Below, in pieces: positions 8,959 to 16,266 of a DNA stretch of 64,000 nt. Position numbers and translations under genes: made by a program. The number at the start of each line of letters is the position of its first letter. The stretch's first letter is position 1. The notes beneath the pieces were generated by a model. The model saw nothing but the letters and a program-made list of their open reading frames with translations. It was not told where the DNA came from and did not search any database. This DNA comes from DATCYX01 sp963714425 (GTDB lineage Bacteria > Chloroflexota > Anaerolineae > Anaerolineales > UBA4823), in assembly GCA_963714425.1 (NCBI GenBank), contig CAVQOI010000009.1, positions 186,001-250,000 on the forward strand, in the 5' to 3' direction.

Positions 8959-10527
8959 TTACTCCAGATACATATCGTGGAAGAACATCACCGTCGGATA
9001 TGCAGGGTTAAACTTGAATCCCTGCAGGTTAGCAGAGGTCACCCAGACATCTTGCCGGTCGTATATGAATAGGGTGGCGGCATCGTCCAGCAGGATTTTC
9101 TGAGCGTCCACAAACATCTGCTCAGCCTTGGGGAAGTCGCTGGCGGTGAGCTCATTAGCCTGATCGATCAATGTATCGAAATCAGCGTTATAGTAATATG
9201 CTAAATTAAAGAGCGGCTCTTCTTCGCTGTGGAATGTGCTATAGAGGAAAGAGTATGGGCTGGGCAGGTCTGGCCACCAGTACATGACAAACACATCCTG
9301 GCGGGCGGTGGGATCGGGATTCTTGGCAAGCTCCCACTGGCTGTCCCATGGCATGCTGCGAATTTCCAGGTCGATGTCCAGCTTGGCAAGCTCGGACTTG
9401 TATAGCTCGGCTGTGCTTTTTTCGGTTTCGTTGCCAGCGGTGTAGGTGAGCAGCAGTTTTTGACCAGCCGGGACACCCGCTTCGGTGAGCAGCTGCCTGG
9501 CTTTCTCCAGGTCATAGGTATAGCGTGGCAACTGGTCACTGAAACCCCACATGCCAAATGGCACCATGCCGTAAGCCTGGCGTGCGTAGCCACCCACAGC
9601 CGACTTGATCACCTCGTCGTATGGGAAAGCATAGGCTAGCGCCTGGCGCACCTTAACATCATCCAGCGGTGGTTTCAGGGTGTTGAACATGCCGATCAGG
9701 TTCTGCCAGGATGGCTCGACATACACCTTGACATCTGAGTTTTCCTTAAGGGCGTTGACATCCGAATAAGGAAGCTCCACCGCAATGGTGGCTTCGCCTG
9801 CTTCGATCATCTGCCGGCGAGTAGCTGTCTCGGAGATCTTCTTGAACACTACCTGCGAGAAAAACTTCTCGCCCCAACCACCCCAGTAATCCGGGAAGGC
9901 TTCAACGATCACCTCGTCGCCCCACTTAGCGCTCTTGAGCATGTAGGGTCCAGTGCCGCAGCCTTTGGCCTCGGCGATCCACTCGTTATTTTCATCCACA
10001 CACTTCTTCGAATAAATGAAAGCCGCGTAACCCGTGGCAGCCACCAGGTCTAAGGGGTTGCTGTAGCTCAGCGTGAACTCGACCGTCTTGGGGTCCTTGA
10101 CCGTGATTGACTCAACCGCGAACCATATGTACGAAGCGCCTGCGCCCAGAGCCATGGTGCGATCGATCGAGTATTTCACGTCTTCAGCAGTCAACGGGTC
10201 ACCGTTCTGGAATTTAACCCCGTCACGGATTGTGAATGTCCACACCAAGCCATCATCAGAGACAGTGTACGATTCGGCGAGCAGCGGTATAGTCTGCTTG
10301 CTCACCGGGTCGTAACGTAATAGCTGCTCATAGATATTGTTGTCAAGGTGGATGCCATTCGAGAATTCAATGGCTGGATCCCAATTTGTTAACGGCTCGC
10401 TATTGAGAGCGTACACCGCAAATTGGGTTTTGGCTGCTTCCTGCGTCGGAGCGGCTCCACCGCCACACGCGCTGAGAAGCAGGCTGATACAGAATAATGC
10501 AACGACAACAGTGCGGATTTTCTTCAT
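8959..10527 (-). CDS. Extracellular solute-binding protein, family 5 (DppA/OppA-like lipoprotein)
   Basis: This 522-residue protein has a lipoprotein signal peptide (VVALFCISLLLSACGGG, with the lipobox Cys at about residue 21) and a short spacer before the SBP_bac_5 fold. Family hallmarks are LTAEDVKYSIDRTM, VRQALAYAFPYDEVIK and the hinge-like repeats LLAESYTVSDDGLVWTFTIR. It has a good AGGAG ribosome site. It captures the substrate outside the membrane for the DppBCDF-like transporter downstream. It is the first gene of the minus-strand operon; the promoter must lie in the 196-nt divergent region shared with the racemase-like gene. Confidence 0.94.
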   Translation of the reverse strand: MKKIRTVVVALFCISLLLSACGGGAAPTQEAAKTQFAVYALNSEPLTNWDPAIEFSNGIHLDNNIYEQLLRYDPVSKQTIPLLAESYTVSDDGLVWTFTIRDGVKFQNGDPLTAEDVKYSIDRTMALGAGASYIWFAVESITVKDPKTVEFTLSYSNPLDLVAATGYAAFIYSKKCVDENNEWIAEAKGCGTGPYMLKSAKWGDEVIVEAFPDYWGGWGEKFFSQVVFKKISETATRRQMIEAGEATIAVELPYSDVNALKENSDVKVYVEPSWQNLIGMFNTLKPPLDDVKVRQALAYAFPYDEVIKSAVGGYARQAYGMVPFGMWGFSDQLPRYTYDLEKARQLLTEAGVPAGQKLLLTYTAGNETEKSTAELYKSELAKLDIDLEIRSMPWDSQWELAKNPDPTARQDVFVMYWWPDLPSPYSFLYSTFHSEEEPLFNLAYYYNADFDTLIDQANELTASDFPKAEQMFVDAQKILLDDAATLFIYDRQDVWVTSANLQGFKFNPAYPTVMFFHDMYLE

Positions 10528-10555
10528 CTTCTTCTCCTGTTTGCAACATAATGTT

Positions 10556-10571
10556 CCCGGACTTTTCCGGG
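10556..10571 (-). promoter_or_regulatory. Small hairpin in the binding-protein leader
   Basis: CCCGGA and TCCGGG arms (6 bp) enclose a 4-nt loop about 30 nt upstream of the binding-protein start codon. It would form in the 5' leader of that mRNA and could affect translation or stability. Confidence 0.35.
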
Positions 10572-10594
10572 CTATTCAATTTAGTTCATTTATC

Positions 10595-10635
10595 AATACC
10601 AGGGATTTTAACTATAAAGATTAGATACTGGTATT
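10595..10635. promoter_or_regulatory. Divergent-region inverted repeat (possible operator)
   Basis: AATACCAG (10595-10602) and CTGGTATT (10628-10635) are perfect 8-bp inverted arms 25 nt apart. They lie in the AT-rich region between the divergent transporter and racemase-like operons. The position suits a regulator controlling both. Confidence 0.4.
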
Positions 10636-10670
10636 TCATTAAAACAAATCATAAGGGAATTGTCAACTGA

Positions 10671-10699
10671 TTGCCTGAATCCACCCTCCAGGCTATACT
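10671..10699 (+). promoter_or_regulatory. Sigma70-like promoter for the racemase-like operon
   Basis: TTGCCT (10671-10676) and TATACT (10694-10699) are separated by 17 nt, close to the consensus. The -10 box ends 24 nt before the ATG of the racemase-like gene, which has its own AAGGAGG site. Confidence 0.6.
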
Positions 10700-10723
10700 T
10701 ATTCCAAAATCAAGGAGGTCTCT

Positions 10724-12253
10724 ATGCGCATCCGCATCATAGCCCCAATTACTAGCCCTGGCTTCGCCGAGCACGCCCAACGGGTTTACGCGGAATTTGC
10801 ACGAGCTGAGACCCGCATTAGCGCCGTCAGCCTGGAAAAAGGACCTGCATCGGTCGAATCAATTTACGAAGACAGCCTGGCAGCGCCACAAGTGGTGCAG
10901 CGGGCAATTGAGGCCGAGCGCGATGGGGTCGATGCCGTGGTGATCGATTGCATGAATGATCCCGGGCTAGAGGCAGCCCGAGAAGCCGTCTCCATCCCGG
11001 TGGTCGGCACAGCACAATCAGCCATGCTGTTGGCAGGCATGCTGGCGCACAAGTTTTCCGTAGTCTCTACCGCATCACGTGATGTTTATCCTACTGCACA
11101 GCTCGTCCGGCGCTATGGACTTGATTCCAGCCACGCCTCTACCCGTTGGGTAGATATCCCTGTATTGGACCTGCGCACGGACACTAGCAAGCTCTTGGAA
11201 GCTCTGGTCGAAGAATCAGAACACGCTATCCTCCATGATGGCGCGCATGCCATCGTATTTGGCTGTACCGGCATGCGTGGCATGGCGGTCGCTGTAGAGC
11301 AGGAATTGAAGAGGAAGGGGATCGATACGATTGTGATCGACCCATCTCTGGCAGCCTTGAAGTGGGCTGAGGTGCTCGTCGATCTCAGGCTGAGCCATAG
11401 CCAGCGCACATATCCGCCTCTCGGCGACCAGCTCCTGAGCGAGCATCGCAGCCTGGCAGGCCGTCAGGCGACCGAGCTAAACGGTCAAGTCACCCAAAAC
11501 CCAAATATCCGTGTGATCGTGCCGGTGGTGCAGGGATTCCGCCAGGACGACTGGTTGACCCTGACCGAGCGAGATTATGCGACCTATGCCCGTCCCGGCA
11601 CACGCCTGACCGCCTTGGCTATCTCGAACGGTCCTGCTACGATTGAAACGCAGTATTTCAAAGGTATGGCAGTACCGGGCATGCTGCGGATAGCTCGGGA
11701 TGCAGAGCGTAGCGGTGCAACCGCGCTGGTCATCGACTGCATGAGCGACCCCAGCTTGGATGCGGCGCGGGAGGCAGTCTCAATCCCGGTGGTAGGACCC
11801 GCTCAAGCGTCAGCTTTTTTGGCAGCCTCCTTGGCGCATCGCTTCTCGATCCTGGGTACACGCCCCGATATGGGCCACAAGTTTGTCAACCAGATGGCAG
11901 AATACGGATTGAGCGGAAAGCTGGCTTCTGTCCAGACGGTGGGGCTCAGCGTGCAACAGGTGGAGAGCGACCGGCAAGCGATGTTTGATGCGCTGCTGCA
12001 AGCTGGCGAGCGGGCTGTGGCACAAGACGGAGCTCATATCCTGATCCCGGGCTGCACAGGCATGATCGGCATTTCCGGCGAGCTTCAAACAGCCCTCGAA
12101 AGAAAGGGGCTTTGCGTGCCAGTCATCGAGGCGCCTGCTGCGGCGGTTAAAATGGCTGAAGCGCTGAGCGACCTGGGCCTTGCACACAGCAAGCTCACCT
12201 ACCCTACCCCACCAAAAAAGACATTGGCAGGTTACCCTGATCTGGAGTTTTAG
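10724..12253 (+). CDS. Tandem-fused Asp/Glu/hydantoin racemase-like protein
   Basis: Two homologous halves of about 240 residues are fused in one 509-residue chain: residues 1-245 and about 260-509. Each half shows the racemase-superfamily pattern: an N-terminal I.PI/V strand, a first Cys motif (VIDCMNDP and VIDCMSDP), the repeated REAVSIPVVG, and a second Cys motif (GCTGMRG and GCTGMIG). Both catalytic-type cysteines are therefore present in both halves. Known hydantoin and Asp/Glu racemases are about 240 residues and use two Cys to swap the alpha proton. The start has AAGGAGG. It heads an operon with a nitroreductase-like gene and is divergent from the peptide/DUF917 operon. Confidence 0.85.
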   Translation: MRIRIIAPITSPGFAEHAQRVYAEFARAETRISAVSLEKGPASVESIYEDSLAAPQVVQRAIEAERDGVDAVVIDCMNDPGLEAAREAVSIPVVGTAQSAMLLAGMLAHKFSVVSTASRDVYPTAQLVRRYGLDSSHASTRWVDIPVLDLRTDTSKLLEALVEESEHAILHDGAHAIVFGCTGMRGMAVAVEQELKRKGIDTIVIDPSLAALKWAEVLVDLRLSHSQRTYPPLGDQLLSEHRSLAGRQATELNGQVTQNPNIRVIVPVVQGFRQDDWLTLTERDYATYARPGTRLTALAISNGPATIETQYFKGMAVPGMLRIARDAERSGATALVIDCMSDPSLDAAREAVSIPVVGPAQASAFLAASLAHRFSILGTRPDMGHKFVNQMAEYGLSGKLASVQTVGLSVQQVESDRQAMFDALLQAGERAVAQDGAHILIPGCTGMIGISGELQTALERKGLCVPVIEAPAAAVKMAEALSDLGLAHSKLTYPTPPKKTLAGYPDLEF

Positions 12254-12261
12254 AGCAAACC

Positions 12262-12789
12262 ATGCAAACCCTCGAGACAATTTTTTCACGGAGGAGTATC
12301 CGCGGGTTTACTCCTGAGCCGGTCAGCGATGAGCAGATGGAGACCATCATTCGGGCTGGGGCAGCCGCCCCCAGCGGGGGGAACGCCCAAAAGAGAATCT
12401 TTCTGACTGTACGCCAGCCGCAGCGCATCTCTGCCCTGCGCGCCCTGGCTCCGGGCATCATCGGACTGCCTGCGGCTGTAGTGATTCTGTGCCTGGACCA
12501 ACGGGATAGCCGTCCTGGTGAGGCGCTGTCGGTCTCGCTCCACTATGATATTGGCGCTGCCCTGCAGAATATCCTGCTTGCCGCGCACGACGCTGGACTC
12601 GGCGCCTGCCCAGTGGGCTCATTCCACGCAAAGGCGGTGGCGGTTTTTTTGAACCTCCCCGACGGGGTGGTGCCCTGCTTGCTGGTCGTATTAGGAAATC
12701 CAATAGTTACGCTGTCAGCCCCACCCAAGCGCAGTCTGGATGAAATTTATTTCAAGGAAGGCTATAAGGTGCCCCATGGGAAAAACTGA
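12262..12789 (+). CDS. Nitroreductase-family flavoprotein
   Basis: This 175-residue protein opens with the family motif SRRSIRGFTPEPVSDEQ and IIRAGAAAPSGGNAQ, which bind FMN phosphate, and has the C-terminal GLGACPVGSF stretch. Family members are FMN-dependent NAD(P)H oxidoreductases acting on nitro, quinone or other electrophilic compounds. It starts 8 nt after the racemase-like gene, and its C-terminus overlaps the next small gene, so the three look co-transcribed. The substrate is unknown. Confidence 0.88.
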   Translation: MQTLETIFSRRSIRGFTPEPVSDEQMETIIRAGAAAPSGGNAQKRIFLTVRQPQRISALRALAPGIIGLPAAVVILCLDQRDSRPGEALSVSLHYDIGAALQNILLAAHDAGLGACPVGSFHAKAVAVFLNLPDGVVPCLLVVLGNPIVTLSAPPKRSLDEIYFKEGYKVPHGKN

Positions 12790-13075
12790 AATGCAGTCAG
12801 AGTTATTCAACCTGATCGCTTACATGATCACCAGTGCCCATGGGCTGTATGACGAGCCACCTGATTACGGCTCCTTCCGCCTGCTCGACGCATCTGGGCG
12901 GTTGCTGAGCATCATGCAAACAGCCGGCTGGCTGGACCCTTTTTTGGTCAAATTGAAGGAAGAGATTGATGCAGAACGGGAAGGAAGCATGGACGACGAC
13001 CGCCAGCGCCACCAGCTGGATAAGTGGGTGGTGGAGATTGCCTATGAGCTGCGGCAGCGCGTAGTCAATTCGTGA
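12776..13075 (+). CDS. Small DUF6092-like protein
   Basis: This is a soluble 99-residue protein, helical and acidic, with the patterns LIAYMITSAHGLYDEPPDYG and FRLLDASGRLLSIMQTAGW. These recall the DUF6092 family, an assignment made from memory of the family pattern. The start at 12776 overlaps the nitroreductase stop by 14 nt; an ATG at 12791 is an equal candidate because neither has a strong ribosome site. No function is known. It is the last gene of the racemase-like operon. Confidence 0.6.
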   Translation: MGKTEMQSELFNLIAYMITSAHGLYDEPPDYGSFRLLDASGRLLSIMQTAGWLDPFLVKLKEEIDAEREGSMDDDRQRHQLDKWVVEIAYELRQRVVNS

Positions 13076-13128
13076 ACTGGATAACCAGTCCTGGGAAATA
13101 CTCCGCCGATGTCTGTATAAAAAATGAA

Positions 13129-13161
13129 GGGGTCGCCTATTGATCTCAATCTGGCGACCCC
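13129..13161 (-). terminator. Shared terminator between convergent genes
   Basis: GGGGTCGCC (13129-13137) and GGCGACCCC (13153-13161) form a perfect 9-bp stem; an inner ATTGA/TCAAT pair can extend it. Read on the minus strand it is followed by a T-rich run (CTTCATTTTTTATAC), making it a rho-independent terminator for the acyl-CoA synthetase-GNAT gene. It also lies 54 nt after the plus-strand stop at 13075. Confidence 0.75.
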
Positions 13162-13198
13162 AAATATTTGGAAATGTATCCCTGTCTAAGAAGGGTTC

Positions 13199-16012
13199 TT
13201 ACAGATCCATCTCTACCCTCAAGATATGCTCATCGCTGGTCGGTGTGAAGTGGAAGCCGAGCTCCTGGCAGATGTGACGCATCGCCTGGTTATCCACCGT
13301 CATCAAGGTTTCGATGTGCTCCAGCTTCTCCTCCTTGCTGAGCTCAATCAACCGGCGCACCAGCTCTTTGCCAACCCCCATGCCCTGATACAGGTCGCTG
13401 ACCAGCACGCTGAAGCGAGCGCTATGATTGAAGCCGTGCATCTTCGTCAAGCGACCGGCAGCCAGAATGCGCGACCCCTGAACCTTATCCTTTTTCGCCA
13501 CTTTCGCGTTTTCAGAGTCTTTCGAGTCATTTCCTTTCTCGGCATCGCTGGCGACATGCGTGCTTTCCAGCTCTGCCACCAAGGTGATCTCGCGGTCGTA
13601 ATCGCTATGGCAGATGCGCGATAACCGTTCGTGCGCAGCACGCTCGCCCAATAAGAGCGGATGCAGGTAGCGCAAGTAAACTGAGCGGTCTGAAAGCGTA
13701 GTGTGAAAATCGACGATAAGCGGCTCATCTTCGGGCCGGATGGGACGAAAAGTTACCTGCGAGCCTTCTCTAGCAACCCAATGACTGATGTACTGGCTTG
13801 GGTAGGGACGGATTGCCAGTCGTGGGATAGCGGAATGATCTGAGGGGTCTTCATGGAGCACAACACGAGCGTCCAAAGCCAGTAGCCGTTCCGGTGAGGC
13901 TAACAAAGGATTGATATCCAGCTCCTTGATCAATGGTTGCTCAGCAATAAGGCGGCTGAAGCGCACCAGGATGTGTTCCAGCTCGACGAGGTCTACTGGC
14001 TTACGACCACGCACGCCTTTAAGAGCAGTGTAGATGCGAGTGTTCTCCATCATGCGCCGCGCCAGGGTCGAAGTGAGTGGCGGCAGTCCCAAGGCGCGGT
14101 CCTTGAACACTTCCACCAGCTGCCCGCCCAACCCAAATAACAACACGGGGCCCAGTTGCACATCGATGCTGCTGCCAAGGATCAGTTCGTAACCCTCTAG
14201 CATAATCATCGGCTGTACAGTGACACCCAGGAAGTGTCCTTGTCCGGCTTTACTCGTGACCGCCTTTTCCATATCTCTGAAAGCATCCCGCACTGCGTCA
14301 GCATCCGCCAGGTTGAGCTGCACACCCCCTACGTCCGTCTTATGCGTGATCGTATCAGAATGCAGCTTGAGCACCACGGGGAAACCGATCTCGTCCGCGT
14401 TTTTTACTGCCTCATCCTCACTTATAGCAATACGCGTCTCCACCGTGGGGATCCCATAAGCGCTCAGCAGTCGCTTGGATTCGTATTCGCTCAAGATCGT
14501 GCGACCGGCTGCGTGAGCTCTTTCCAGGATTTGGGCAGCCAGAGTCCGATCGGGGTCGCTGCCATTCGCTGCGACCAAAGGAGTTTCGTATAAGCCGCGT
14601 AGATTCTGAGCAAACTGGGCCATATAGACGAACATGCGCGCCGCGGTATCCGGATAAGGGAAAGTGGGGATACCTGCCCGGTTGAGCAGAGTCTCCCCAG
14701 CAGACACGCCCTCTCCACCCATCCAGCTGGCAATGACTGGCTTGCCCGTCGACTGGGCGTACGGCTTGAGCAGCTCGGCTGTCTGGGTTGGGTCGGTCAT
14801 CGCCTGGGGTGTCAGCACAACCAGCATACCATCGCTATTGGGGTCATGCGCGGCGATCTCTAATGCCTTAGCATAGCGCTCCGGACTGGCATCCCCCAGG
14901 ATATCCACAGGGTTGTTGTGGCTCCATGCCGCTGGGAGCAGCTGGTTGTATGTCTCCAACGACTCAGCGGTGAGCTCTGTCAACTCGCCACCGTTTGTGA
15001 GGAGGGCATCCGTTGCCAGCACGCCTGGTCCGCCGGCGTTGGTCAGGATGGTCAGCCTGCGCCCATTCGGCCGCGGCTGCTTGGAGAGCACATCTGCCAT
15101 GTAGAACAGCTCAGCAATACTGTTCACCCGCAAAACACCGCTACGGCGAAAAGCTGCTTCCAGCACCTCGTCGCTACCGGTCAGCGATCCGGTATGCGAG
15201 GCAGCAGCCTTGGCTGCACCTGCAGTGCGTCCAGGCTTGATGACGATGATCGGCTTAATGAGTGCTACCTCGCGTGCTGCCGAGAGGAAAGCGCGCGCGT
15301 CTCCTATGGTTTCCATATAGATGACGATGCTATCTGTATTAGGATCATCGCCCAGGTAATAGATCAGGTCGCCCCATCCAATATCCAGCATCGAACCGAT
15401 GGAGAGGAAGGCGCTGAAGCCAACATTTACTTTCAAACTCCAGTCCAGCACTGCTGTGCACAACGCCCCGCTCTGGCTGATAAAACCAACGTTTCCCCGC
15501 CGCGCCATCGTCGTGGCGAAGGTGGCATTCAGCCCGCTCACCGGGTTCATCACTCCCAGGCAGTTTGGGCCAATCACACGCATCTTGTTGGGTCGGATGG
15601 CTTCCAGGATTTGGTGCTCCAGCTCAGAACCCTGCGGTCCGATCTCTTTGAAGCCAGCAGAGATCACGATAGCACCTTTTACCCCAACATCCACACAGTC
15701 CTGGATGATAGGCGGGATGCTCGGCGCGGGGGTCACCACCACTGCCAGGTCCACCACCTCTGGAACCTCGGCGATGCTGGGGTAGGCTTTTATCCCGAGC
15801 ACACTGTTGCGCTTTGGGTTGACTGGAAATACTGCACCACCGAACGGTGTGCTGATCAAGTTCCATAGGATCGTCCTCCCCACCGAGCCGATATTTTCGG
15901 TGGCGCCAATTACAGCGACGTTCTTGGGAGCGAAGATTGCATCCAGCGGTTGTGGCTGGTAATGGAGCACATCGTGGACTGGATCAAAAATAGGCAACTG
16001 GGTTGTATCCAT
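13199..16012 (-). CDS. Acyl-CoA synthetase (NDP-forming) / ATP-grasp / GNAT acetyltransferase fusion
   Basis: This 937-residue protein has three parts. Residues about 22-450 form CoA-binding and succinyl-CoA-synthetase-like domains (NVAVIGATENIGSVG; VIGPNCLGVMNP; FISQSGALC). Residues about 500-720 form an ATP-grasp domain. Residues about 740-937 form a GNAT domain with the acetyl-CoA loop QGMGVGKELV. The phosphohistidine of ADP-forming acyl-CoA synthetases is present as His273 in SHTGSLTG. The order matches Pat/YfiQ-type protein lysine acetyltransferases, though an active acyl-CoA synthetase is also possible given the retained His. A Lys/Glu/Asp/Ser-rich insert of about 30 residues interrupts the GNAT domain. 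Confidence 0.88.
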   Translation of the reverse strand: MDTTQLPIFDPVHDVLHYQPQPLDAIFAPKNVAVIGATENIGSVGRTILWNLISTPFGGAVFPVNPKRNSVLGIKAYPSIAEVPEVVDLAVVVTPAPSIPPIIQDCVDVGVKGAIVISAGFKEIGPQGSELEHQILEAIRPNKMRVIGPNCLGVMNPVSGLNATFATTMARRGNVGFISQSGALCTAVLDWSLKVNVGFSAFLSIGSMLDIGWGDLIYYLGDDPNTDSIVIYMETIGDARAFLSAAREVALIKPIIVIKPGRTAGAAKAAASHTGSLTGSDEVLEAAFRRSGVLRVNSIAELFYMADVLSKQPRPNGRRLTILTNAGGPGVLATDALLTNGGELTELTAESLETYNQLLPAAWSHNNPVDILGDASPERYAKALEIAAHDPNSDGMLVVLTPQAMTDPTQTAELLKPYAQSTGKPVIASWMGGEGVSAGETLLNRAGIPTFPYPDTAARMFVYMAQFAQNLRGLYETPLVAANGSDPDRTLAAQILERAHAAGRTILSEYESKRLLSAYGIPTVETRIAISEDEAVKNADEIGFPVVLKLHSDTITHKTDVGGVQLNLADADAVRDAFRDMEKAVTSKAGQGHFLGVTVQPMIMLEGYELILGSSIDVQLGPVLLFGLGGQLVEVFKDRALGLPPLTSTLARRMMENTRIYTALKGVRGRKPVDLVELEHILVRFSRLIAEQPLIKELDINPLLASPERLLALDARVVLHEDPSDHSAIPRLAIRPYPSQYISHWVAREGSQVTFRPIRPEDEPLIVDFHTTLSDRSVYLRYLHPLLLGERAAHERLSRICHSDYDREITLVAELESTHVASDAEKGNDSKDSENAKVAKKDKVQGSRILAAGRLTKMHGFNHSARFSVLVSDLYQGMGVGKELVRRLIELSKEEKLEHIETLMTVDNQAMRHICQELGFHFTPTSDEHILRVEMDL

Positions 16013-16266
16013 AATGGGGAGATCCTCTCAATGAATTCAGGTTGCTGAAGGACGAAGAGCAGAGTATGAAAACGACCATAACCATCATCTTCAGCCTGAT
16101 CCTCGGAATTGTTCTGCCGGATTATACGCCGTTAGAAATGACAAGTATGCAGATTTGTGAAGGATATTACAAATTCAGGATATTCGTCACATCGAATTTG
16201 CTGCTTTTTAGCAGGTCTGGATTGTGCAAAGTGAAAATAGGATTTAATATGTATAATAATTAAAGG

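Noticed and set aside
14918..15868. 316-codon plus-strand frame opposite the acyl-CoA synthetase-GNAT gene
   Set aside because: Antisense shadow of a clear multi-domain protein; Cys/His-rich random composition without motifs.
16042..16263. 73-codon plus-strand frame before the cyclase gene
   Set aside because: AT-rich, no ribosome site, weak protein character; the region is better read as the leader/promoter zone of the cyclase gene.
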